A stretch of DNA of 45,997 bases from Xanthobacteraceae bacterium. Lineage in GTDB: Bacteria; Pseudomonadota; Alphaproteobacteria; Rhizobiales; Xanthobacteraceae. The translations under genes and the position numbers were made by a program. Shown piece by piece: positions 24,569 through 33,475 of this stretch (the stretch's first letter is position 1; every line of letters starts with the position of its first letter). A model generated the notes under the pieces. That model was not told the DNA's origin, ran no database searches, and was given only the letters and a program-made list of their open reading frames with translations. The stretch covers positions 1 to 45,997 of the forward strand of contig JASHPW010000056.1 of assembly GCA_030037895.1 (NCBI GenBank), written 5' to 3'.

Positions 24569-26386
24569 ATGTGGACGCTGCCAATTCTACTGCTGGCGCT
24601 GACGATTCTGCTTTCCATTCCGCTGAGCCGATATTTCGCCTGGGTCATGGACGGCCAGCTCAAGTCGCCGGGTCCCATCGCCTGGATCGAAGCGCGGCTC
24701 AACAGCGGCAAGCAGAATTGGAAGCAGTATGTCATCGCGATGCTGGCGTTCACGGCGGTGCTATTCGTCTACGGCTATGCCGTGCTGTGCCTGCAGCCGG
24801 TCGCGCCGCTTAACCCGCTGGGCCGTGGCATCCTTGCCCCCTCGACGATTTTCAACACCGTCATCTCTTTCATGACGAATACCAACCTGCAGCACTATGC
24901 GGGCGACCAGCATCTGTCGAACTTCAGCCAGATCTTTTTCATCCTGCCCAACATGTTCCTGTCGGCGTCGATCGGCTTTTGCGCCTTGACCGCAATCATT
25001 CGCGCGTTTCGCGGCGAGGCGCTGGTCGGCAACTTCTTCGTCGATATGTGGCGCGTCGTTTTCTACATCTACCTGCCGGCTTCGCTGATCATCGGCTGCA
25101 TTTTCATGCACGAGGGCATGCCGATGACCTACGCCAGCGAGCGGACGGTCACCACGCTCGAACCGGCGGCGATGGGGACCGACAACCAAGGTCAAGCAAA
25201 ACCGCAAAACATCATCGTTGGGCCGGTTGCGGCGACAATCCCGATCAAAATGCTGGGTACTAACGGCGGCGGTTTCTACGGCATGAACTCGGCGCATCCG
25301 CTCGAGAATCCGACGGCCCTTTCGAATTTCGTCACGACGTTCGCGATGATGATTTTTCCGTTCTCACTCGTCCTGATGTACGGGCGGATGCTGGGGCGAA
25401 TACGCCATTCGGTGGTCATCTACTGCGTCATGCTGGCGATGATGATCGGACTGATCTGGTGGACAGTGGATTGGGACACGCTGCGTCCGAATCCGGCGTT
25501 CACCGGAACAGCGACGGCGCAAAACTACGAGATCGCCGATGCGAGCGCCCGGCGCGGCAGGCGCACGATCACGCTACCCGCGGTGGCGAGCCTGCCGGTC
25601 GAGCAGCATCTCGGCAACCTTGAAGGCAAGGAATTGCGTTTCGGCACCTCCGCTGGCGCGGTATTCGCTGCCGTCACCACGGACGTGACCTGCGGCGCGG
25701 TGAATGCCGAGCATGACAGCCTCAATCCGATCGCCAGCCTGGCGCCGTTCATCGGTATGTGGCTCAACTGCGTGTTCGGCGGCAAGGGCGTGGGCATGAT
25801 CAACTTGCTGCTGTTCCTGATCGTCGGCGTATTCCTCGCCGGGCAGATGGTCGGACGCAGCCCCGAATATCTCGGCCGCAAAGTCGGCGCGCGCGAGATG
25901 AAACTTGCGGTGATCGCGCTGCTGGTGCATCCGTTCCTTATCTTGGGTCCCAGCGGACTATTCGCCGCCACGGATTGGGGAACCAAAGCCGAAAGCAATG
26001 CCGGTCCGCACGGCTTTTCGCAGATCGTCTATCAATACTCGTCGTCATCGGCGAACAACGGCTCGGCCTTCGATGGATTGGGCGTCACTTATGGCTTCAA
26101 CGACAACGCCAACCCGGCGCCGGAAGCCGTGCCATTAGACATCGGCACCGGCCTGGTCATGTTGTTCTCGCGCTACCTGCCGATCATCGCGCCTATCGCG
26201 ATGGCTTTCTTCCTCGGACGGAAAAAGGTGGCTCCGGCGTCGCTCGGGACGATGCGCGACGATACGGCGACTTTCGGCTTCCTGTTGCTTGGAACCATTC
26301 TGATCATCGGCGCCCTCCTCTTCCTCCCGGTAGCGGCCCTCGGCCCGCTCGCAGAACAGCTTGGACCGATACCGTTCGGCGGGTGA
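24569..26386 (+). CDS. kdpA: K+-transporting ATPase subunit KdpA
   Basis: 605 residues with about ten membrane helices; somewhat longer than the usual 560-570. KdpA is the potassium-selective channel-like subunit. Four pore loops can be seen: SFMTNTNLQHYAGD (first), MLGTNGGGFYGMNSAHPLEN (second), a third in VTTDVTCGAVNAEHDSLNP, and YQYSSSSANNGSAFDGLG (fourth). Family blocks FFLGRKKVAPASLGTMRDDT and VGRSPEYLGRKVGAREMKLA are intact. The extra length lies in loops such as DNQGQAKPQNIIVGPVA and DASARRGRRTITLPAVAS. Confidence 0.96.
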   Translation: MWTLPILLLALTILLSIPLSRYFAWVMDGQLKSPGPIAWIEARLNSGKQNWKQYVIAMLAFTAVLFVYGYAVLCLQPVAPLNPLGRGILAPSTIFNTVISFMTNTNLQHYAGDQHLSNFSQIFFILPNMFLSASIGFCALTAIIRAFRGEALVGNFFVDMWRVVFYIYLPASLIIGCIFMHEGMPMTYASERTVTTLEPAAMGTDNQGQAKPQNIIVGPVAATIPIKMLGTNGGGFYGMNSAHPLENPTALSNFVTTFAMMIFPFSLVLMYGRMLGRIRHSVVIYCVMLAMMIGLIWWTVDWDTLRPNPAFTGTATAQNYEIADASARRGRRTITLPAVASLPVEQHLGNLEGKELRFGTSAGAVFAAVTTDVTCGAVNAEHDSLNPIASLAPFIGMWLNCVFGGKGVGMINLLLFLIVGVFLAGQMVGRSPEYLGRKVGAREMKLAVIALLVHPFLILGPSGLFAATDWGTKAESNAGPHGFSQIVYQYSSSSANNGSAFDGLGVTYGFNDNANPAPEAVPLDIGTGLVMLFSRYLPIIAPIAMAFFLGRKKVAPASLGTMRDDTATFGFLLLGTILIIGALLFLPVAALGPLAEQLGPIPFGG

Positions 26387-26426
26387 CCGCCGATCTCAGC
26401 CGCAACAGGCGATATGGAGCATGGTC

Positions 26427-28556
26427 ATGGATATTGCAGGCCCGACCACTCACGATCGAAAAGCGGAACGCTGGCAGCGGCTGTTCTCCGGCGAGCTGGC
26501 TCTGACCGCGCTGAAGCGGTCGTTCATCCTGCTGCGGCCGGACATTCAGTGGCAGAATCCGGTGATGTTCGTCGTCGAAGTGGGGGCGATCCTTACCCTG
26601 GCATTCATCTTGCGCATCAAGTTTGCGGCAATGGCGGCCCCGGTCTCGCTCAGCTATTTCCTGGCGCTCGATATCTGGCTGTGGCTCACGGTGCTGTTTG
26701 CCAATTTCGCCACGGCCTTCGCCGAAGAGCGCGGCCGCGCCCAAGCGGCTTATCTGCGGCACACTCGCGTAGGAACCACGGCCAAGCGCTTGCGCGCCGA
26801 CGGCAATACGGAAGAGGTCGCTTCAATTCAGCTCAAGCCCGGTGACGAGGTTGTTGTCGGCCCTGGCGACGTGATCCCCGGCGACGGCGAGGTTATCGAC
26901 GGCGTCGCATCGGTCGATGAATCCGCGATCACCGGCGAGTCGGCGCCTGTGATCCGCGAAGCTGGCGGCGACCGCTCCGGCGTCACCGGCGGCACGACAA
27001 TATTGTCCGATCGCATCATCGTGCGGATCGTTGCGGGATACGGTGAGTCCTTTCTTGACCGCATGATCGCGCTCGTCGAAGGCGCAGTGCGGCAACGCAC
27101 GCCTAACGAGATTGCTCTGACTCTCGTGCTCACGGCATTCACCCTGATCTTTCTGATCGTGGTCGTGCCGCTCTGGCCGATGGCATACAGCGCCGAGCAA
27201 TACATGACCTCCTATCTCGGCCTGAGCACGCCGCTGCGGAGCCTTGGCACCGACGTGCCGACACTCGTCGCATTGGTGGTCTGTTTGATCCCGACAACGA
27301 TCGGCGCCCTGCTCGCCGCCATCGGCATTGCCGGAATGGATCGCGCTCTGCGCGCCAATATCATCGCCAAGAGCGGGAACGCGGTCGAGACCGCCGGCGA
27401 CGTCGACATCGTTCTTCTCGACAAGACCGGCACCATCACGCTCGGCGCCCGCCGCGCCTCGAAGTTCCTGCCACTTGGCGGTGCGACGGAGCGGGAGCTG
27501 TGCACGGCCGCGGCGCTCGCCTCGGTCGCGGACCGCACGCCGGAGGGCCAGAGCATCGTCACCGCGGCGCTCGCCGGCGGCGTGCCGCAGGATGCCATCA
27601 TCGCGCCGGATAAGTCGAAATTCATTGAATTTTCGGCGCAGACGCGGATGAGCGGCATCGATCTGCCCGATGGCCGCCAGATTCGCAAAGGTGCGCCGGA
27701 CGCCGTGATGGCCCTGCTGCGCCGGCTTGGCGCGACGCCACCGCCGGGACTGGATTTGGAAATTGCGAATGCCGCGGCGGAGGGCGCGACTCCGCTGCTC
27801 GTTGTCGACGGCAATCGCGCGCTCGGAGCGATCGTGTTGCAGGATACGCTCAAGCCCAAAATCGCCGAACGTGTCGCCCAGCTGCGCCAGATGGGCCTGC
27901 GCACCATCATGGTTACCGGCGATAACCGGCTTACGGCTGCGACCATAGCGAAACGTGCCGGCGTCGATGACTTCCTTGCTGAAGCGACGCCGGAGCGAAA
28001 GCTCGAATTCCTGCGCAAGGAACAGGCGGAGGGCAAGCTGGTCGCCATGATGGGCGACGGCACCAACGACGCTCCCGCTCTGGCGCAAGCCGACGTTGGA
28101 TTGGCGATGAACGCCGGCACGCAGGCGGCGAAGGAGGCCGGCAACATGGTCGATCTCGACAGCGATCCGACCAAGTTGATCGAGGTCGTCGGCATTGGCA
28201 AGGAGCTGCTGATGACTCGCGGCGCACTCACCACCTTCTCGATCGCCAATGATGTCGCGAAATACTTCGCCATCGTGCCCGCCCTGTTCGCGGCGACGCT
28301 GCCATGGCTCAAGGTGGTCGACATCATGCATCTGCATTCGCCGACCTCGGCAATCCTTTCGGCGGTGATCTTCAATGCGTTGATCATTCCGCTCCTGATC
28401 CCGGTAGCGCTCAAGGGCGTACGTTATCGACCGATCGGCGCCGACGCGTTGCTGCGTCGTAACCTGCTGGTTTGGGGCGTGGGCGGCATGGTCGCGCCGT
28501 TCATCGGCATCAAGCTCATCGACATGGTCATGGTCGCCCTGAACCTGGTCGCCTGA
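26427..28556 (+). CDS. kdpB: K+-transporting P-type ATPase subunit KdpB
   Basis: 709 residues from ATG 26427, with GGAG 7 nt upstream (an ATG at 26421 is in frame). This P-type ATPase subunit energises KdpA. The actuator motif is ITGESAPVI, the phosphorylation site DKTGT has Asp332, and the hinge MMGDGTNDAPALAQADVGLA is intact. Membrane helices occur at the expected places (VMFVVEVGAILTLAFI, TLVALVVCLIPTTIGALLAA). Downstream of kdpA by 40 nt. Length and motifs fit a functional enzyme. Confidence 0.97.
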   Translation: MDIAGPTTHDRKAERWQRLFSGELALTALKRSFILLRPDIQWQNPVMFVVEVGAILTLAFILRIKFAAMAAPVSLSYFLALDIWLWLTVLFANFATAFAEERGRAQAAYLRHTRVGTTAKRLRADGNTEEVASIQLKPGDEVVVGPGDVIPGDGEVIDGVASVDESAITGESAPVIREAGGDRSGVTGGTTILSDRIIVRIVAGYGESFLDRMIALVEGAVRQRTPNEIALTLVLTAFTLIFLIVVVPLWPMAYSAEQYMTSYLGLSTPLRSLGTDVPTLVALVVCLIPTTIGALLAAIGIAGMDRALRANIIAKSGNAVETAGDVDIVLLDKTGTITLGARRASKFLPLGGATERELCTAAALASVADRTPEGQSIVTAALAGGVPQDAIIAPDKSKFIEFSAQTRMSGIDLPDGRQIRKGAPDAVMALLRRLGATPPPGLDLEIANAAAEGATPLLVVDGNRALGAIVLQDTLKPKIAERVAQLRQMGLRTIMVTGDNRLTAATIAKRAGVDDFLAEATPERKLEFLRKEQAEGKLVAMMGDGTNDAPALAQADVGLAMNAGTQAAKEAGNMVDLDSDPTKLIEVVGIGKELLMTRGALTTFSIANDVAKYFAIVPALFAATLPWLKVVDIMHLHSPTSAILSAVIFNALIIPLLIPVALKGVRYRPIGADALLRRNLLVWGVGGMVAPFIGIKLIDMVMVALNLVA

Positions 28557-28579
28557 TCATCGAAGCGAGGAGATAAGCC

Positions 28580-29596
28580 ATGCTGCGTTCTTTGACGAAA
28601 AGCCTGTGGCTTCTGGGCTTCGCGGTCGTGCTGACCTGCGGGATCTATCCGTTGATCCTGTGGGGGATCGGTCAGAGTTTTTTTCCTTTCCAGGCCAACG
28701 GCAGCATCGTGAACGGACCAGACGGCAAACCGGTCGGCTCGCTGCTGGTCGCGCAGCCCTTCACCAAGAATGAATATTTCTGGCCGCGGCCTTCCGCTGC
28801 TTCCTACGACGGGACGGCGTCGGCTTCTTCGGCGCTAGCGGTATCCAACTATACGCTGCGTGATCGTGTGGCGCGCTCAATCGCGCCGGTCGCGACGTAT
28901 GGCGGCGGACCAAAGAAGGGTCAGCCGGTGGCTGCGGACGTCGAAGCGTGGTTTCAGGCCGACAAATATGGCGGACAGTCCGGCATCGTCGCGCAATGGG
29001 CGGAGGCGCATAATTCGCTCGCCCAGGCTTGGGTGACCGCGGATCCGACCCACGCCGCTTACGTGGATGGCTGGAGCAAGGCGCATCCGGACATCGTCGC
29101 CGACTTCGTGAAGGCTAATCCGGGAACCTCGCAGCCCAAGGCGGGCGACCTTGCAGTCGTGTTCTTCGAACACTTTTCGAAGGACCATCCAGGCATGTTC
29201 CCGTCCGCGGTGATCCACAAGGACACCAAGGGCAGCGACGTGACCGCAATCGAACCGGTGAAGGACGGTTCCGATATCCAGTCGACGTTCTTCTTGATGT
29301 GGCGCGAAGAGCATCCGGATGCGCAGTTGCAAGACGTACCGGCCGATTACGTTACCGCATCGGGATCTGGGCTTGATCCGGATATCACGCTGGAGAACGC
29401 GGAGTTTCAGCTTGACCGCGTCGCCGGACAATGGGCGCAGGACCTCAAGCGCGATCCGGCGCAGGTCAAGCGGGAAATCGAGGGGATCTTGCAACAGCAC
29501 GTCATCCGTCCCGGCGGCGGCCTGTTCGGCGAGCCGATCGTGAACGTGCTGGAGATCAATCTGACGCTCCGCAATCGCTACGGCGCACCGTCCTGA
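28580..29596 (+). CDS. kdpC: K+-transporting ATPase subunit KdpC, enlarged form
   Basis: 338 residues against the usual 190-200. The N-terminal helix (about 11-33) and FFPFQANGSIV...GSLLVAQPFTKNEYFWPRPSA are standard, and the end (VPADYVTASGSGLDPDITLE, NVLEINLTLRNRYG) is standard. About 135 extra residues (roughly 115-250) are inserted between them; they are charged and Trp-rich (VEAWFQADKYGG, IVAQWAEAHNSLAQAWVTAD, WSKAHPDIVADFVKAN, FFEHFSKDHPGMFP). KdpC is the periplasmic-facing subunit between KdpA and KdpB. I recall enlarged KdpC versions with similar inserts in other bacteria, so it is a subtype, not an accident. Confidence 0.93.
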   Translation: MLRSLTKSLWLLGFAVVLTCGIYPLILWGIGQSFFPFQANGSIVNGPDGKPVGSLLVAQPFTKNEYFWPRPSAASYDGTASASSALAVSNYTLRDRVARSIAPVATYGGGPKKGQPVAADVEAWFQADKYGGQSGIVAQWAEAHNSLAQAWVTADPTHAAYVDGWSKAHPDIVADFVKANPGTSQPKAGDLAVVFFEHFSKDHPGMFPSAVIHKDTKGSDVTAIEPVKDGSDIQSTFFLMWREEHPDAQLQDVPADYVTASGSGLDPDITLENAEFQLDRVAGQWAQDLKRDPAQVKREIEGILQQHVIRPGGGLFGEPIVNVLEINLTLRNRYGAPS

Positions 29597-29803
29597 CCAG
29601 GCCCGCACAATCCGGAGGCACCCGTTCCGATACGATTGCCAAACACACGTTCGGTGAGTTCCGTCCCCGTATTGCCAAGCCGCGTAATCCGCCGGAAAAT
29701 CGTCGGCGCCGGCCCGGCGGAGACCACGTGACGATGGCGGCGTTTCGGGCATTCTGGCGGTCGCGTGTCAGTTGTTTGCTGCTCAATTCCGCGCGCGGCC
29801 ACC
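29597..29803. other. Start of kdpC-kdpD gap, no gene
   Basis: The 376-nt gap between kdpC and kdpD begins with about 200 nt in which I see no gene, followed by two palindromic repeat elements. Confidence 0.5.
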
Positions 29804-29877
29804 GGAGCATGATCCGGAAAAGCCTGCCCCGGACTTGATCCGGGGTGGAAACCGGTTTTCCGAAAAGATCATGCTCC
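29804..29877. repeat. Composite palindromic intergenic repeat
   Basis: GGAGCATGATCCGGAAAA at the left pairs with TTTTCCGAAAAGATCATGCTCC at the right (one interruption). Inside lies a second palindrome CCCCGGACTTGATCCGGGG. Very similar elements ('GAGCATGATCCGGAAAA...') are, from memory, dispersed in intergenic regions of Bradyrhizobium and relatives. It separates kdpFABC from kdpDE. Confidence 0.75.
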
Positions 29878-29888
29878 ACCAAAAAGCT

Positions 29889-29928
29889 AGAGCGGGATTG
29901 ACGACTCGAAGATAAGTCATCCCGCTCT
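29889..29928. repeat. Second palindromic intergenic repeat
   Basis: AGAGCGGGA (29889-29897) and TCCCGCTCT (29920-29928) form a 9-bp stem, extended after one unpaired base by TGAC/GTCA, with inner sequence GACTCGAAGATAA. It looks like the 'AGAGCGGGAT...ATCCCGCTCT' type also common in this group. It might act as a terminator or mRNA processing site between kdpC and kdpD. Confidence 0.7.
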
Positions 29929-29972
29929 GGGCCACCGGACGGAGCAATCCGGATTTTTGAGAGATCTGATCA

Positions 29973-32699
29973 GTGATGGCGGATCACGGGCGCTATTCGG
30001 AACATCGACCCTCGCCGGAAGCTTTGCTCGAAGCGGCGCGCCGCGACGAGCGACGCATCGGCAAGCTCAGAATCTTCGTCGGCGCCGCGCCCGGCGTCGG
30101 CAAGACCTACGAGATGCTGCAGCAGGCCCGTGCGCGCAAGAAGGACGGCTACGATGTCGTCGCCGGCGTCGTCGAAACCCACGGCCGCAGGGAGACCGAG
30201 GCGCTGCTCGACGGCCTCGAAGTCGTTCCGCGCCGGCGCATCGAATATAAGGGCCAGCGGCTCGAGGAGATGGACCTCGACGCGGTGATCGCGCGTCGAC
30301 CGCAAATCGTTCTGGTCGACGAGCTTGCCCATAGCAACGTCGAAGGCAGCCGCCATCCGAAGCGCTATCTCGACGTTGAGGAGTTGATGAATTGCGGCAT
30401 CGACGTCTACACGACGGTCAATATCCAGCACATCGAGAGCCTCAATGACGTGATCGCGCAGATCACCCATGTGCGCGTGCGCGAAACGGTGCCGGACGCG
30501 GTATTCGACCGCGCCGATGCCGTCGAGCTCGTCGATCTCACGCCCGACGATCTGATCCAGCGGCTCAAAGAGGGAAAGGTCTACGTTCCCAAGCAGGCCG
30601 AGCGCGCGCTCGAACATTTCTTTTCCCCCGCCAACCTGACCGCGCTGCGCGAGCTTGCCTTGCGGCGCACCGCCGAGCGGGTGGACGAGCAATTGCTCAC
30701 GGAAATGCAGGCGCACGCGATCCAGGGCCCCTGGGCGGCGGGCGAACGGGTCCTCGTCTGCATCAGCGAGGACGTCCGCGCCGCCGGACTGGTGCGCTAT
30801 GGCAAGCGGCTCGCCGACCGCTTGCATGGGCCGTGGGCGGCGCTCTACGTCGAGGGACGGAGAAACCTGCAGCTTTCGGAGGAAGACCGCGACCGCATCG
30901 CCGACACGCTGCGTCTCGCCGAGACGCTCGGCGGCGAGGCCGTCACGCTCCCGGCCGGCGACCGATATATCGCCGAGGACGTGATCGATTACGCCCAGGC
31001 GCACAACGTCACGCAAATCGTGATCGGCAAATCGGCGCGCACGCGCTGGTTCGAAATCCTGCACGGCTCCGTGGTCCACGATCTCGTTCGCCGCTCCGGC
31101 AACATCAGCGTCCACGTCATCGCCGGCGATACGATTGCCGGCGAGCCGATTCCGCAGAAGTCGGTCGGCGCCGCCAAGCGGGACGCCGCCGTCAACCCCC
31201 TGCCCTATCTGGCCGCGCTGGCGGCGGTGGCGGCGGCGCTCGTCGGCGCGGAAGCGATCCATCAGTTCTTCGGCATCGAGAACATCGATCTGGTGTTTCT
31301 GACGGCCATCGTCGGCGTCGCCGTGCGGCTGGGGCTTTGGCCGTCGCTGTTGGCCGGCGTCGCCTCCTCGCTGTGCTACAACTTTTTCTTCCTGCCGCCG
31401 ATCTACACCTTCACGATCACCGACCCGGCCAACATCGCCGCTTTTGTCCTCTTCATGCTCATTGCCGTCATCGTCTCCAACGTCGCCGCGCGAGGCGGCA
31501 GGCTGGCGACGGTGGCGATAGAGCGCGCGCGTTCCACGGAATCGCTTTATTCGTTCAGTCGCAAGCTCGCCGGCGCCGGCACGCTCGACGACGTGCTTTG
31601 GGCCACGGCCTATCAGACGGCGCTGATGCTGAAGGTTCGGGTCGTCCTGCTGCTGCCCGAGGGCGGTTCGATCGCGGTGAAGGCGGGCTATCCGCCCGAG
31701 GACCTTCTCGACGACGCCGATCTTGCGGCGGCGAAGTGGGCGTGGGAGAACGATCGCGCCGCCGGCTGCGGTTCCGATACGCTTCCGGGCGCCAAGCGCT
31801 TGTTCCTGCCGATGCACACCGGGCGCGGCGCCATCGGCGTGATGGGGATCGACAGCGACAAGCCGGGACCGATGCTCACCCCCGATCAGCGGCGGCTGCT
31901 CGACGCCCTCACGGATCAGGGAGCGCTTGCGATCGAGCGCGTCAAGCTGGTCGAGGAGATGGATCGCGTCGAGCGCGCCGCCGAGACCGAGCGCCTGCGC
32001 TCGGCGCTTCTGACCTCGATTTCCCACGATTTGAAGACGCCGCTTGCCGCCGTGCTGGGCGCGGCCGGAGCGCTGCGCGACCTTGGCGAAAAACTCGCCG
32101 ATGCCGAGAAGGCGGACCTCCTGGCGACGATCATCGAGGAGTCCGAGCGGCTCAACCGGTTCATCGCCAACCTGCTCGACATGACCAAGCTCGAATCCGG
32201 CGCCGTCACGCCGAATGTCGCGCTGCACGATCTCGGCGAGATCGTCGGCAGCGCGTTGCGCCGCGCCGGCCGCATCCTGTCGCGGCACCGCGTCGAGCTC
32301 GAGTTGGCGCCGGATTTGCCGATGCTCGAACTCGACGCCGTCCTGTTCGAACAGGCGCTGTTCAACCTTCTCGACAATGCCGCGAAATACGCACCGACGG
32401 AGAGCACGATCCACATCCAGGGCTGGCGCAGCGGCGAGTCCGTCTATCTGCGGATTCTCGATGAAGGAAGCGGCATTCCGGCAGCCGACCTCGACCACAT
32501 CTTCGACAAGTTCTACCGGGCGCAGAAGGCGGACCAGGTTCGCGCCGGGACCGGGCTCGGACTTGCGATCGCGCGCGGCTTCGTTGAGGCGATGCATGGC
32601 AGCATCATCGCCGCGAACCGCACCGACCGGAGCGGCGCGGCGTTCACCATCGTTCTGCCGATCCCGCGCCAACGCCAAACTTTGGATGCCGCCGCATGA
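29973..32699 (+). CDS. kdpD: Sensor histidine kinase KdpD
   Basis: 908 residues (GTG 29973 or the next codon ATG 29976). KdpD senses K+ limitation or ionic stress and controls KdpE. Domains in order: KdpD N-terminal domain with Walker A GAAPGVGKT (37-45) and the LVDELAHSNVEGSRHPKRYL block, a USP-like domain (about 250-370), four membrane helices (about 400-510), a GAF-type region, then HisKA with SISHDLKTPLAAVLGAA (His685) and HATPase (NLLDNAAKYAP, GTGLGLAIARGFVEAMHG). All parts are present. Its stop overlaps the kdpE start. Confidence 0.96.
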   Translation: MMADHGRYSEHRPSPEALLEAARRDERRIGKLRIFVGAAPGVGKTYEMLQQARARKKDGYDVVAGVVETHGRRETEALLDGLEVVPRRRIEYKGQRLEEMDLDAVIARRPQIVLVDELAHSNVEGSRHPKRYLDVEELMNCGIDVYTTVNIQHIESLNDVIAQITHVRVRETVPDAVFDRADAVELVDLTPDDLIQRLKEGKVYVPKQAERALEHFFSPANLTALRELALRRTAERVDEQLLTEMQAHAIQGPWAAGERVLVCISEDVRAAGLVRYGKRLADRLHGPWAALYVEGRRNLQLSEEDRDRIADTLRLAETLGGEAVTLPAGDRYIAEDVIDYAQAHNVTQIVIGKSARTRWFEILHGSVVHDLVRRSGNISVHVIAGDTIAGEPIPQKSVGAAKRDAAVNPLPYLAALAAVAAALVGAEAIHQFFGIENIDLVFLTAIVGVAVRLGLWPSLLAGVASSLCYNFFFLPPIYTFTITDPANIAAFVLFMLIAVIVSNVAARGGRLATVAIERARSTESLYSFSRKLAGAGTLDDVLWATAYQTALMLKVRVVLLLPEGGSIAVKAGYPPEDLLDDADLAAAKWAWENDRAAGCGSDTLPGAKRLFLPMHTGRGAIGVMGIDSDKPGPMLTPDQRRLLDALTDQGALAIERVKLVEEMDRVERAAETERLRSALLTSISHDLKTPLAAVLGAAGALRDLGEKLADAEKADLLATIIEESERLNRFIANLLDMTKLESGAVTPNVALHDLGEIVGSALRRAGRILSRHRVELELAPDLPMLELDAVLFEQALFNLLDNAAKYAPTESTIHIQGWRSGESVYLRILDEGSGIPAADLDHIFDKFYRAQKADQVRAGTGLGLAIARGFVEAMHGSIIAANRTDRSGAAFTIVLPIPRQRQTLDAAA

Positions 32700-33385
32700 A
32701 TGCCGCTCCGCTGCGCGTGCTGGTGGTCGATGACGAGCCGCCGATCCGCAAGCTTTTGCGCATGGGCCTTGGCGCGCACGGCTATCAGACTCTCGAGGCC
32801 GCCAACGGCAAGACCGCGCTCGACCTGCTGAGCCAGGCTCCGGATCTGATCATTCTCGATCTCGGCCTGCCCGATGCGCAGGGCCACGAGCTGCTGAGGA
32901 CAATCCGCGCCCGCAACGAGCGCGTCCCCATCGTCGTCTTGTCGAGCCGCGACGACGAGGGCGGCAAGGTCCAGGCGCTCGACTCAGGCGCCGACGACTA
33001 CGTGACCAAGCCGTTCGGCATGGACGAGCTGCTCGCCAGGATGCGGGCGGCGCTGCGCCATCAACTGCAGATCCACGGCGAGCGACCGGTCTTCCGGGTC
33101 GGCGACCTTGCCGTCGACTTGGTCCGCCGCATCGTCAAGATCGGCGAAAGGGAGATCAAACTTTCGCCGAAGGAATATGATCTCTTGCGCGTGCTGGTGC
33201 AGCACGCGGGCAAGGTGCTGACGCATAAATTCCTGCTCGGCGCGCTCTGGGACGACTTGACCGATGCCCAATATCTGCGGGTTTATGTGCGCCAGCTCCG
33301 CCAGAAAATCGAAGCCGATCCCGAACGGCCGCAATATATTCTCACCGAAACCGGAATCGGATACCGGCTGCGTGCACCGGATTGA
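32696..33385 (+). CDS. kdpE: Response regulator KdpE
   Basis: 229 residues, start overlapping the kdpD stop by 4 nt (ATGA). The receiver domain has the acidic pair in VVDDE, phospho-acceptor Asp55 (IILDLGLPD) and Lys105 (DDYVTKPFGMDEL). An OmpR-type winged helix follows (about 130-225: IKLSPKEYDLLRVLVQHAGK, YLRVYVRQLRQKIEADPERP, LTETGIGYRLR). It activates kdpFABC upstream when phosphorylated by KdpD. Length is normal. Confidence 0.96.
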   Translation: MNAAPLRVLVVDDEPPIRKLLRMGLGAHGYQTLEAANGKTALDLLSQAPDLIILDLGLPDAQGHELLRTIRARNERVPIVVLSSRDDEGGKVQALDSGADDYVTKPFGMDELLARMRAALRHQLQIHGERPVFRVGDLAVDLVRRIVKIGEREIKLSPKEYDLLRVLVQHAGKVLTHKFLLGALWDDLTDAQYLRVYVRQLRQKIEADPERPQYILTETGIGYRLRAPD

Positions 33386-33475
33386 TGCGTCAGCGGCGCG
33401 TTTGTCGGTTTTGCACTCGATCGGCGCGAAACCTTGTAAGGCGGATGCGCCCACGTTAAGCTTTCGCCGCGCAGA

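Noticed and set aside
26823-28337. Minus-strand open frame of 504 codons opposite kdpB
   Set aside because: Antisense of a clear P-type ATPase gene, rich in His/Arg/Asp, no recognisable domain.
29970-32678. Minus-strand open frame of 902 codons opposite kdpD
   Set aside because: kdpD on the plus strand has all family motifs. The antisense frame has none and is a by-product of codon bias.
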